A DNA stretch of 64,000 nucleotides, taken from assembly GCF_000420085.1 (NCBI RefSeq), contig NZ_ATUG01000002.1:992001-1056000 (forward strand). Direction: 5' to 3'. Origin of the DNA: Desulfospira joergensenii DSM 10085 (GTDB lineage Bacteria > Desulfobacterota > Desulfobacteria > Desulfobacterales > Desulfobacteraceae). Each line of letters opens with the position of its first letter. Position 1 is the first letter of the stretch. This document shows positions 1 to 7,312 of this stretch, in pieces. The notes beneath the pieces are model-generated. The model had not been told where the DNA came from and did not search any database. It was given only the letters and a program-made list of their open reading frames with translations. A program made the position numbers and the translations under genes.

Positions 1-123
1 CCCCACTATATTTCCAAGGCAGATGCGGATAAACAGATCCGTATCGGCGATTCAACCTTCGAGGTTTTAAAAGTGAACAAGAGAACCTTGCAATTAAAAA
101 TCCTTGACCGGTATGAATCATAA
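1..123 (+). CDS. C-terminal end of an unidentified protein (partial)
   Basis: An open frame runs from the window edge to a TAA at 121-123 and gives about 40 residues, ending KILDRYES. The composition (alternating charged and hydrophobic residues, RIGDSTFEVLKV) looks like a small beta-rich domain. I do not recognise the family and assign no function. The N-terminus lies outside the window. About 190 bp without an obvious gene follow before mtnN. Confidence 0.5.
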   Translation, partial: PHYISKADADKQIRIGDSTFEVLKVNKRTLQLKILDRYES

Positions 124-314
124 AGGGTTCTCCCACAGCCCGATTCCAGGAAGACAAAAAAGACTTTCAATCAAGGTGTAGACAAGATCCGGGTGAAGCC
201 GGCCAGGCTCATTTCTCGTTTTCGGAAAAACCTTTGATTGTCCCTTGGGCTCAATGCTTTTTGCATTTTCCCTCTCTTTTATGTAGAATCCGGGTATTCA
301 AAAAAAGGAGTCCT

Positions 315-1025
315 ATGATTGGAATCATCGGAGCTTTGGGGGAAGAAGTCGATCTGGTCTGTCATCGACTCAAACAAACGCAGTCCCTGACAAAAGCCGG
401 AATCGTTTTTTGCAGGGGAAAGCTGGAGGATCTTGAGGTCACGGTTGTCAAATGCGGCGTGGGAAAGGTCAATGCCGCCATCTGCACTCAAATCCTGGCA
501 GACGTGTTTCAATGCGAAAAAATTCTTTTCGGAGGCGTTGCCGGAGCCCTGTTCCCCGGGTTGAAACAGGGAGATGTGGTCATCTCATCCCATGCGGTAC
601 AATTTGATATCGATCTGACGGCCTTTGGCAGACGGCAGGGGGAACTTGCGGACCATGACCGCCTCATTGAAGCAGATCCGTACATGGTTCAGGCGGCATC
701 GGCTGCATTTGATGAACAGGTAAAAGGGATGCAGACTCCGCCGGAAATGGTGGTCGGGACCATTGTTTCCGGCGACCGGTTCATTTCAGACCCGGACACG
801 ATCCGGTGGCTCCAGCGGGAGTTCAGCGGGGTCTGTACGGAAATGGAAGGCGGTGCCCTTGGATATACCTGTAAAATTAATCAGATTCCATTTGTGATCA
901 TCCGAATCATCTCAGACAGTGCCGGGAAAGATGCTGTGGGAGAGTTTGATTCATTCCTGTCAAAAAGTTCTGAAATGCTGGCCGATCTGATCTCCGGTAC
1001 AATCCGTTTCCTTAAAGTTCAATAA
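315..1025 (+). CDS. mtnN: 5'-methylthioadenosine/S-adenosylhomocysteine nucleosidase
   Basis: Hydrolyses the glycosidic bond of methylthioadenosine and S-adenosylhomocysteine, releasing adenine, in cytoplasmic methyl-cycle salvage. The 236-residue length matches the family. It opens MIGIIGALGEEV, the usual nucleosidase N-terminus; CGVGKVNAA, FGGVAGAL, and the VSGDRFI and TEMEGGA segments near the C-terminus form the purine/ribose pocket, with the catalytic Asp expected in RIISDSAG. The ATG at 315 is preferred because AAGGAG sits 5 nt upstream; a longer upstream frame adds an unrelated low-complexity leader. SAH removal would suit a genome rich in methyl-transfer reactions, but the gene itself is housekeeping. 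Confidence 0.92.
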   Translation: MIGIIGALGEEVDLVCHRLKQTQSLTKAGIVFCRGKLEDLEVTVVKCGVGKVNAAICTQILADVFQCEKILFGGVAGALFPGLKQGDVVISSHAVQFDIDLTAFGRRQGELADHDRLIEADPYMVQAASAAFDEQVKGMQTPPEMVVGTIVSGDRFISDPDTIRWLQREFSGVCTEMEGGALGYTCKINQIPFVIIRIISDSAGKDAVGEFDSFLSKSSEMLADLISGTIRFLKVQ

Positions 1026-1184
1026 CCATTGAATACAGTGTAATTCATTATCCGGATGTTTCCGATTCATCCGGTTTGCCGGTCTATTTTCAATGTTCCG
1101 GTTGCCATATGCGGACGGTTCTGGTATGGAGTTGCTCTCAAATTGTATTGAAAGGCAAACAGACACAGACATGGGGAAGGTGTA

Positions 1185-1688
1185 TTGAAAACAAATCTGA
1201 CATTGATCGGCATGCCCGGGGCCGGTAAAAGCACGGTGGGAATCGTCCTGGCCAAGAACATGGGGCTTTCATTCATTGATACGGATATCCTGATCCAGAT
1301 CAACAACCAGAAAACCCTCCAGGAGATCCTGGACGAGAGTGACCACATGAATCTGAGGACCATTGAAGAAAAAGAGATTTTAAAGATTAATATCCGCGAC
1401 CATGTGATCTCCACCGGCGGCAGTGTGGCCTATAGTGACAAGTCCATGATCCACTTGCAGACCCTTTCAACCATCATCCACCTGGATGCAAGTTTTGACA
1501 CCATTGAGAAAAGGATCAAGAATTTCGAGACAAGGGGGATCGCCAAGGATAAGGATCAGACCTTTAAAGATCTCTACGATGAGCGCCAGAGACTTTATCG
1601 GAAATATGCCGATATCACCGTTGATACCGACGGGATCACCCAGGATGAGGTAGCTGCGCAGATCGAAAAGGCTGTGGGCAGAGAATAA
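1185..1688 (+). CDS. aroK: shikimate kinase (aroK-type)
   Basis: Phosphorylates shikimate at the 3-hydroxyl with ATP in chorismate synthesis. The 167-residue length fits. Walker A is GMPGAGKST at residues 9-17; IDTD near residue 33 supplies the shikimate-binding Asp; LRTIEE and STGGS correspond to the FRxxE and GGG shikimate-binding segments. The third Gly of the usual GGG is Ser here, and the lid is shorter than usual. The start is a TTG at 1185 with GGGGAAGG about 5 nt upstream; the ATG at 1171 meets a stop after five codons. The substrate is inferred from family, so another small-molecule kinase of the same fold is possible. Confidence 0.78.
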   Translation: MKTNLTLIGMPGAGKSTVGIVLAKNMGLSFIDTDILIQINNQKTLQEILDESDHMNLRTIEEKEILKINIRDHVISTGGSVAYSDKSMIHLQTLSTIIHLDASFDTIEKRIKNFETRGIAKDKDQTFKDLYDERQRLYRKYADITVDTDGITQDEVAAQIEKAVGRE

Positions 1689-1704
1689 GGCTGAAACCCG
1701 TCCC

Positions 1705-2469
1705 CTACCTTGAAAACACCCAGTCATTCTGTTCTGAAAGATCCGGGTTGAAACCATACCCGTTGCCGGTAAAGTCTTTTAATGGCCCGGCCCGATTGAT
1801 TTTATTTTGAATGATAAAATCTGCCATCAGGCCCCGGGCCCGCTTGGCATGGATGCCGATCACCTTAAAGACATCCCCTTTTTTTTCCTTGAAATGGATG
1901 TTGAGAAGATCTGCCTGCAAATCTTTTGGCCGGACCGCCTTGAAGTACTCATTGGAGGCCAGGTTGACCAGGATGGAGTCTCCTTCCGATTTTTCCAGTT
2001 CATGGCTGATACGGTCCGTGATCCGGCCTTCCCAGAATTCATATAAGTTCTTTCCCCAGGGGCCGGAAAGCCGGGTCCCCATTTCCAGGCGATAGGCCTG
2101 GATCAGATCCAGGGGGCGGAGCAGCCCGTAAAGGCCCGAAAGAATCCGAAGATGATTCTGGGCAAAATAAAATTCCTCATCTCCATAAAGATCCGTATCC
2201 ATGCCCTGGTAAACATCCCCTTTAAAGGCCAGCAGGGCCTGGCATGCACTTCCCCGGGCAGGATTTTCTGAGAACTCCTGGTACCGTTCATGATTCAGGG
2301 TGGCCAGCTTGGGGCTGATCTTCATTAGGTTTTCCAGATCTTTGGCAGACATCTCCTTTAAGCGGGCGGCCAGTTCCCGGGTCTGGGTGAAGAAAAAAGG
2401 CGAGGTCTGGACAGGATAGGATCTCCCATCGAAATCCAGGGTCTTGGACGGTGAAATGATACTGAGCAT
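1705..2469 (-). CDS. yaaA: YaaA family peroxide-stress protein (DUF328)
   Basis: A 254-residue protein starting MLSIISPSKTLDF, the hallmark N-terminus of YaaA. Family members limit free intracellular iron and protect DNA and proteins under hydrogen peroxide stress, and they bind DNA. Further family segments are visible: YQGMDTD, LSGLYGLLRPLD, YRLEMGT, NLASNEYFKA and the C-terminal ARGLMADFI. It is convergent with the shikimate kinase, with only 16 bp between stops and no clear terminator. An oxidative stress function makes sense for an anaerobe exposed to oxygen, but that is inference. Confidence 0.92.
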   Translation of the reverse strand: MLSIISPSKTLDFDGRSYPVQTSPFFFTQTRELAARLKEMSAKDLENLMKISPKLATLNHERYQEFSENPARGSACQALLAFKGDVYQGMDTDLYGDEEFYFAQNHLRILSGLYGLLRPLDLIQAYRLEMGTRLSGPWGKNLYEFWEGRITDRISHELEKSEGDSILVNLASNEYFKAVRPKDLQADLLNIHFKEKKGDVFKVIGIHAKRARGLMADFIIQNKINRAGPLKDFTGNGYGFNPDLSEQNDWVFSR

Positions 2470-2598
2470 ATTGATTCTCCTTTGAAAGAAAGTTTAGCCC
2501 AATTTCCATGGAAAAACAATCAAGGGTCTTTTCCCGGCAGGATGATCGCATGTCAAAATTATTGTTTTTGCCCCGGCCATGGGCATGGATCTTCCGCT

Positions 2599-2637
2599 GC
2601 ATCCTCGCCGGCCTGTCCTGGCCGGCTTCGAGGATGC
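2599..2637. repeat. REP-like GC-rich palindrome
   Basis: A compound inverted repeat: GCATCCTCG at 2599-2607 pairs with CGAGGATGC at 2629-2637, and inside it CCGGCC at 2608-2613 pairs with GGCCGG at 2620-2625 around TGTCCT. It lies in the 315-bp gap between yaaA and the OsmC remnant and just beyond a truncated REP-associated transposase, so a REP-type origin is conceivable. No GTAG-type REP signature was seen beside it. The rest of the gap holds only the hairpin at 2731-2761. Confidence 0.5.
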
Positions 2638-2730
2638 CGGCCCAGACCTGACAGATATGGATGTGGAAAACATCTGACCGGGTCCTTGACCGCTTAATGG
2701 GTTTAAAAGAATCCGGCAGAGCCCGAAATG

Positions 2731-2761
2731 TATCAAGGGGGAGTTGAACTCCCCCTTGATA
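2731..2761 (-). terminator. strong hairpin, probable terminator of the lost OsmC gene
   Basis: TATCAAGGGGGAG at 2731-2743 pairs perfectly with 2749-2761 around a 5-nt loop. It lies 23 bp beyond the stop of the OsmC remnant read on the minus strand. The T tract on that side is weak (CATTTC), so termination efficiency is uncertain. Confidence 0.5.
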
Positions 2762-2784
2762 TTTAATCGGTACTGGTAGTGGAT

Positions 2785-2916
2785 TTAGGAAACAATTAGT
2801 TCGGATTCAACATTTACCGGGTTTTGAATGGTATCCCAGATGGGAGAGTGCTGATTGACATAATCATGCAGTTCCTGCAGCTTTTCCTTTGGGGCGTCAG
2901 ATTTGATGTGGGCCTT
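2785..2916 (-). pseudogene. OsmC-family protein, C-terminal fragment
   Basis: The last ~44 residues of a 94-residue open frame match the C-terminal strand-helix of the OsmC/Ohr fold: AHIKSDAPKEKLQEL, then HSPIWDTIQNPV. In OsmC peroxidases this part carries the loop before the final strand; the catalytic Cys regions are absent. The fragment is joined in frame to the start of a RAYT transposase, so the open frame is a chimera of two broken genes. A functional product is unlikely. Confidence 0.75.
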
Positions 2917-3069
2917 GACATGGCACAGCCAGTTATATCTCGGGATGGTATCGGAGAAGATTTCCAGAAGACACTCTCGGTCTTCCAGGAAAATACGGGC
3001 CCGAGCATTCCCACGGGAAGTGATGTGATAAACTGCTCCTGGATATTCTATTCTAAGGGGGCGAGCCAT
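2917..3069 (-). pseudogene. RAYT (REP-associated tyrosine transposase), N-terminal fragment
   Basis: The first ~51 residues, MARPLRIEYPGAVYH then SRGNAR and later YNWLCHV, are the typical N-terminus of IS200-like Y1 transposases of the RAYT group. The frame leaves the family just before the HUH metal-binding motif, where OsmC sequence begins, so the His-Hyd-His pair and the catalytic Tyr are missing. The IS1182-type element begins about 34 bp upstream. Dead remnant. Confidence 0.8.
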
Positions 3070-3102
3070 GATGTTGTTTCTAAATCATGATAAGCCTTAT
3101 TT

Positions 3103-3123
3103 TTCGACGGGCTGTTGCCCAAA
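3103..3123 (+). repeat. left terminal inverted repeat of the IS1182-type element
   Basis: Core CGGGCTGTTGCCCAAA at 3108-3123; one mismatch over 21 bp against the right repeat. Confidence 0.8.
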
Positions 3124-3186
3124 GCGTCAAATAAAGCCGATGAATAATTCACTTGAATTCCATAAATGTTTATTCTGATTTGCTGA

Positions 3187-4333
3187 TCAGACTTTTTCAA
3201 CCATCTTAACCAAATTCGGGTAATACTCCAGGCTTCTGCCCATAACAGCCCGGTCTTTGCTCCTTCCGTTCCGGACAAGAATCATAATATTTTGGATGGT
3301 AGCCGTCAGATATTCCTGAATTTTGAGCCGCCACAGCCGTCTCCACCTGCTTCGTTTATATCCATATCGAACACTTCTGGCAAAGGAGCGCTCCATCAGA
3401 TGCTGTCTTTTGCCAATATCATCCTTGGATGTCTGGCTTTGGGATTGGGTTACCTTTCGATCCAGATCTTCTTGTCTGACATGGCGCTTGAGAGTCCTGC
3501 CAAATTTGGAGCGTGTACACTGGTCTTTCAGGTTGCACTTGTTACACACTTTGCCGGATATCGCATATTCAAAATGGTTTCGTTTCTTTTTAAATTTTCT
3601 CAGCTTCAGATGTTTCCCATTCGGACAGATGAACCTATCTTTCTCTGTATCATATGTAAATTCTGAAGGAAGAAAAATCCCTCTGCGCCGTCCATCGTTT
3701 TTACTGGTTGCCTCTAATGATTCAAAATGAGGACTAAGGTTGCGGTCACAACAAGCCAGATAGTTATCTATCGTGCCATATTCTCTCTCCTTGCTCCAAC
3801 CTTTCTTCTAACCTGCGATAGCTTTTATTTAAATACCGTCTAAGGGATTGTTGGTTTACTACAGAATTGTTAGATGCATCGGCCTGAACCAGACTTGCAT
3901 CCATGAAAATTTTGCTCCCGTCTACCAAGTTTTCATGGACACATTGTATGACGATACGCTTAAAAAAAGTTTGGAAAATCTCAGTGCCCCAATGATTCCT
4001 TGCTTTACTTAACACACTGTGATTTGGGATCTGGTCATCCAAATCATACCCAAGAAACCACATCCAATCCAAACGAATCGGAATGGTATCCATTAGTTCC
4101 CGCTCGGAGCGAATATTGTAAAAGAACAAAAGGAACATCATCTTAAGGATCATCGGCGGAGGAACCGATACATTGCCGTTTGAGCCATAACAGTGTTCAA
4201 CCTCATCATAGACAAAATTGAAATTGATTGTTTCACTAATTGCTCTGAGTGGATGATTGGGACTGATTCTTTCTTCTATGCTTATACGATCATAAAAGAG
4301 TTTAGGTTCGGCATGGGTTTGCTTGCCCATCAT
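3187..4333 (-). pseudogene. IS1182-family transposase, frameshifted with internal deletion
   Basis: The N-terminal part (4333-3764, 189 residues) has the DUF772-like start with FYDRISIEERI, HPLRAI, SELELMD-like helix and MDASLVQADASNN. It stops at a TAA just after RIWHDR. The frame resumes +1 at about 3758 (NYLACCDRNLSPHFE) and continues through FICPNGKHL, CNKCNLKDQC and the conserved RSFARSVRYGYKRSRWR to the stop at 3187. Compared with full-length family members the central catalytic stretch (second Asp region) is missing, so this is a deletion plus frameshift rather than programmed frameshifting. No activity expected. Confidence 0.85.
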
Positions 4334-4407
4334 GATAAGAAACTCTCCATATATTTTTATTTTATCTTATCAATACAGATGGTTGTGATTAACATTTAAT
4401 TGGGGTA

Positions 4408-4428
4408 TTTGGGCAACAGCCCGTTGAA
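4408..4428 (-). repeat. right terminal inverted repeat of the IS1182-type element
   Basis: Core TTTGGGCAACAGCCCG at 4408-4423, reverse complement of the left end. Confidence 0.8.
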
Positions 4429-4797
4429 ATATCATTTTATATATTAATAATTTTGCTTCTCCTTTCTGGAATCAACATCTGCATACCCCGTATGTGGGTC
4501 CAGATTATCTGTTAATTTCTAGTTTTTATCGCAATTATTAATTACGCCTATTACAGAAAAGGAGGGAATGCAATAGGCGGTTTTGATTTTGCTTTGGCGA
4601 TAAGATATTTGAATTATTTGTTAATTTAAATATTTTTAATAAATTGGGGAATGGAACTCCGTTTGGAACACTTCCAGGCGGCTGTTCCTGCCCCGGGGAT
4701 TCCTAATTCAAAAATCCCGCCTGAGGATTCTATAGTGCTTCTGGCTTTCTTGATTAAAGAGATTGATTGATAATTTCGGCTTCGGAGGGGAAATCAG
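4429..4797. other. AT-rich gene-free stretch
   Basis: About 370 bp, markedly AT-rich in its first half, with no convincing coding frame. The only structure noticed is an 8-bp inverted repeat, CGCCTATT at 4545-4552 with AATAGGCG at 4572-4579. It lies between the IS end and the ProX-type gene and is probably decayed sequence. Confidence 0.5.
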
Positions 4798-4826
4798 GAT
4801 ACCGGGAACTGAGAATTCCCGGTATC
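4798..4826 (-). terminator. hairpin downstream of the ProX-type gene
   Basis: GATACCGGGAA at 4798-4808 pairs with TTCCCGGTATC at 4816-4826 (11-bp perfect stem, 7-nt loop), 15 bp beyond the stop of the gene ending at 4841. The following T tract is short (GATTT), so it is a probable, not certain, terminator. Confidence 0.6.
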
Positions 4827-4840
4827 AATGGATTGTTACT

Positions 4841-5332
4841 CTACAGCCGGATAATCTCCGGAGTCTGTCCGATATGCTCCAGGAATTTGACCAGATCCTT
4901 GGATGCAATGGTGGTGGTGGCCGTGTTGACCAGGGGATGGAAGTTGAGCAGATCCTTTTCCATCATCTCTTCATCCAGGACGATCTTGACTTCCTGGCCG
5001 TCGCTGATGTTGACGGCGGCAAAGGGAGTCACGGCTCCGGGGATCATGCCAAGGACATCCATGAGCAGTTCAGGCTTGCCGAAGGACATGTTCTTGGCCC
5101 CGATTGTTTTGGCCACGTCCTTGATTTTGATGGGTTTGTCGTCCAGGGTGACCACCAGGAACAGGTTTTTCTTCTTGTCCTTGAAAAACAGGTTCTTGCT
5201 GTGGGCGCCTTCAATGCCTTCATGGTATTTTGCCGCCTCTTCCACGGTGTACACGGCCGGGTGTTCGTGGTTGGTATATTCAATTCCGATTTCCGTAAGC
5301 AGGGTAAGCAGTTCTTCCTGTGTTTTTGACAT
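4841..5332 (-). CDS. YbaK/ProX-type aminoacyl-tRNA deacylase
   Basis: A stand-alone trans-editing enzyme that hydrolyses mischarged tRNA; ProX (PrdX) members clear Ala-tRNA(Pro). The 163 residues cover one YbaK domain. Visible motifs are EEAAKYHEGIEGAHSKNLFF (the GxxxKNLF substrate pocket), FLVVTLDDKP, FGKPELLMDVLG, GAVTPFAAVN and a C-terminal FHPLVNTATTTI. The HPLVNTATT segment and KNLFFKDKK favour ProX over the Cys-tRNA(Pro) editor YbaK. It precedes the TauE/SafE gene's stop by only 10 bp, so the two may be co-transcribed from upstream. Confidence 0.85.
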   Translation of the reverse strand: MSKTQEELLTLLTEIGIEYTNHEHPAVYTVEEAAKYHEGIEGAHSKNLFFKDKKKNLFLVVTLDDKPIKIKDVAKTIGAKNMSFGKPELLMDVLGMIPGAVTPFAAVNISDGQEVKIVLDEEMMEKDLLNFHPLVNTATTTIASKDLVKFLEHIGQTPEIIRL

Positions 5333-5342
5333 ATGTCCTCCT

Positions 5343-6107
5343 CTAAAAATAATTCTTATATATTAATCTGACGATGGTGAAGAATACCACAGTCAGGAAA
5401 ATGGGCCGGATAAATGCGGCCCCTCTTTTTATGGCCATGCCGGATCCGATCCTGGCCCCGACGATCTGGCCCGCTGCCATGGTCAGGCCGGCCGAGTACA
5501 GTACATTGCGGCCTATAATAAAGACGGACAGGGCCACGATGTTGGAGACAAAGTTCATGATCCTTGTGGTGCCCGAAGCCTTGGTCATGTCCAGGCCAAG
5601 CAGGATAAGCAGGGCTCCGGTCCAGAAAGAGCCTGTGCCCGGGCCGAAAAATCCGTCGTAAAAGCCCAGGCCAAGACCGAAGACCATGAAAAACAGGTTT
5701 CTGCCCATCCTGGGCCGGCCGGCTGCCCTGCCCAGGTTCTTTGAAAACAGGGTATAAAAGAAAACAAACAAGAGCATGACCGGGATGATGTGGCGGATAA
5801 AACCGGCCTGGATCTGCTGGATGGACCAGGCCCCAAGTACAGCCCCCATGAAGGTGAACACAATCCCGTGGATGCTTTCATCCAGCTTCACAATTCCTGT
5901 GCGGATAAAATTCCAGGCGGCAGACAGGGTACCGAAACTGCCCTGGAGCTTGTTGGTACCCAGGGCCATCTGGGGAGGTAGTCCCACGGAAAGAAGGACA
6001 GGCAGGGAAATCAAGCCGCCGCCCCCGGCTATGGAATCCACAAATCCCGCGCAGAGCCCGGTGAAAAAAAGAAGAATGAAATGGAATGATGAAAGATCAG
6101 GTATCAT
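5343..6107 (-). CDS. TauE/SafE family membrane exporter
   Basis: A 254-residue polytopic protein with about seven to eight hydrophobic segments and the family signature GFVDSIAGGGGLISLPVLL near residues 20-40, repeated as GFYDGFFGPGTGSFW in the second half, the internal duplication typical of TauE/SafE. Family members export sulfite, sulfoacetate or related organosulfur anions. In a sulfur-respiring anaerobe a sulfur oxyanion substrate is plausible, but nothing here proves it. The next gene starts 10 bp downstream on the same strand. Confidence 0.85.
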   Translation of the reverse strand: MIPDLSSFHFILLFFTGLCAGFVDSIAGGGGLISLPVLLSVGLPPQMALGTNKLQGSFGTLSAAWNFIRTGIVKLDESIHGIVFTFMGAVLGAWSIQQIQAGFIRHIIPVMLLFVFFYTLFSKNLGRAAGRPRMGRNLFFMVFGLGLGFYDGFFGPGTGSFWTGALLILLGLDMTKASGTTRIMNFVSNIVALSVFIIGRNVLYSAGLTMAAGQIVGARIGSGMAIKRGAAFIRPIFLTVVFFTIVRLIYKNYF

Positions 6108-6114
6108 TACAAGT

Positions 6115-6150
6115 AGCTGAAAGTCAAAAGCCGAAAGTCAAAAGTCAGAA
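6115..6150. repeat. heptamer repeat run between exporter and RpiR genes
   Basis: Units such as AGCTGAA AGTCAAA AGCCGAA AGTCAAA AGTCAGA follow each other with a 7-bp period. Similar runs occur at 8539-8615, 13986-14165, 43434-43493, 44733-44816 and 55768-55838. No coding content. Confidence 0.6.
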
Positions 6151-6209
6151 AATACATCTGCAATAAATAGTTGACCCGGGAAAAAATTCATAGTCTTTTT
6201 TTCATCCTT

Positions 6210-7085
6210 TTATTTCGGGCCCAGGTTGAACAGGATGTCGTTTTCCAGGTAGACCTGCTCCAGCTGCTCCTGGTATTCCCTGAGATCGTCTCCTCTTTTG
6301 CTGGCCACTTCCTGAACAATATACTGGATTACGGCCAGCATGCCCGAGACATTCCCGATAAAGGGGATGGATTTGGCCGGTACCACCAGGGAGAGGTGGG
6401 CAAAGGGGATCACCGGGGAAATATTGGAATCGGTCAGGGCCAGGAGGGTGTGGCCGCAGCGCCGGATCATCTTGCTCAGCTTGATAAGCTCATTGGGATA
6501 CCGGGTGGTGGCCGTGAGAACAACCAGGCTCTGGGCCGGTGCATTGGTCAGCATATCCATGGCCGTGGAGTCGCTTCCCTTGACGATGTGGATGCCTTTT
6601 CTGACCTTGGTCAGGGACCAGCCCAGATAGTAGGCAAAGGTATAGGAGAGCCGGGAGCCGGTGACGTAGACCGCAGGGCTCTTATCCAGGTGATCTACAA
6701 ATTGGTTCATGACTTCCACGTCGATGTGCTCATAAAGGTGTTTCAGGTTGGCCAGTTCCTCCAGGATTCCCCTCTGGAGACGGTCCAGGCCGTGTTCCTT
6801 GATGCCCTTGATATCCACCCGGTCGGGCAGAGACATGCCGGTATTGAGAAAATCTTTCAGTGCATCCTGGAAATCGGAATACCCCTTGTACCCCAGGGTG
6901 GAGACAAACCTGACCACGGTGGCCTCGCTGGTTTCACAGGCTTCGGCCAGTTCCTTGGTGGTCATGAATACGGCCTTGGAGGGGTTCTGGATAATATAAT
7001 TGCCCAGGGTCTGGGCCTTGGGGGTCAGGCTGTCCAGCTTGAGGGCAATGTCGCTGATGACCGGATGTGATGCTAAATCATTCAT
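6210..7085 (-). CDS. MurR/RpiR family transcriptional regulator
   Basis: The N-terminal HTH_6 domain (about residues 10-85) shows LTPKAQTLGNYI and the recognition helix around TSEATVVRFVSTLGYKGYSDF. The C-terminal SIS domain (about 130-260) contains YVTGSRLSYTFAYYL and VVLTATTRYPNELI. SIS domains bind phosphosugars or related small molecules. A TTG at 7118 gives 11 extra residues; I prefer the ATG at 7085 (291 residues). The gene diverges from the soxBDAG operon, and an inverted repeat overlaps that operon's promoter, so it is the likely local regulator (inference). The effector is unknown. Confidence 0.88.
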   Translation of the reverse strand: MNDLASHPVISDIALKLDSLTPKAQTLGNYIIQNPSKAVFMTTKELAEACETSEATVVRFVSTLGYKGYSDFQDALKDFLNTGMSLPDRVDIKGIKEHGLDRLQRGILEELANLKHLYEHIDVEVMNQFVDHLDKSPAVYVTGSRLSYTFAYYLGWSLTKVRKGIHIVKGSDSTAMDMLTNAPAQSLVVLTATTRYPNELIKLSKMIRRCGHTLLALTDSNISPVIPFAHLSLVVPAKSIPFIGNVSGMLAVIQYIVQEVASKRGDDLREYQEQLEQVYLENDILFNLGPK

Positions 7086-7200
7086 TCTAAAGGTCTCTTT
7101 TTGTTCATGTTCTTTCAAACGCCTTTGTCAGGAGTTTGTGATATCTAATTACTTAATTTTATTGAAATTTAATACGGGCAATTTTTTTTGTCAAGGACTT

Positions 7201-7253
7201 ATGAAAGAAAAACATTCATTTTTTAAAAAAGTTCTTGACACCGTTTCTTTCAT
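7201..7253. promoter_or_regulatory. candidate operator for the RpiR-type regulator
   Basis: ATGAAAGAAA at 7201-7210 and TTTCTTTCAT at 7244-7253 are perfect reverse complements 33 bp apart. The right arm lies inside the -35/-10 spacer of the predicted sox promoter, a position suited to repression. TGAAA/TTTCA half-sites are plausible for this family. Confidence 0.5.
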
Positions 7254-7263
7254 GGCGTATTCA
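7235..7263 (+). promoter_or_regulatory. sigma-70 type promoter of the sox operon
   Basis: TTGACA at 7235-7240, a 17-bp spacer, then TATTCA at 7258-7263, about 50 bp before the soxB start. The -35 is consensus and the -10 matches at four of six positions. Confidence 0.65.
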
Positions 7264-7312
7264 GAAACTGGATAAATACTAAACCCAAAATCCATAAGCT
7301 AAGAGAAGGCCA

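Larger units (their letters stand above)
3103..4428 (-). mobile_element. IS1182-type insertion sequence, internally deleted
   Basis: An element of about 1.33 kb bounded by inverted repeats: 3103-3123 and 4408-4428 match as reverse complements at 20 of 21 positions (core CGGGCTGTTGCCCAAA). It contains one broken transposase gene on the minus strand. No clear target duplication was recognised at the edges. Because both ends survive, it could still be mobilised in trans if a full copy exists in the genome (inference). It is AT-richer than the flanking genes. Confidence 0.8.

Noticed and set aside
3187..4333. Programmed ribosomal frameshift in the IS1182-type transposase
   Set aside because: Besides the frame change, a central catalytic stretch is missing, which indicates a deletion.
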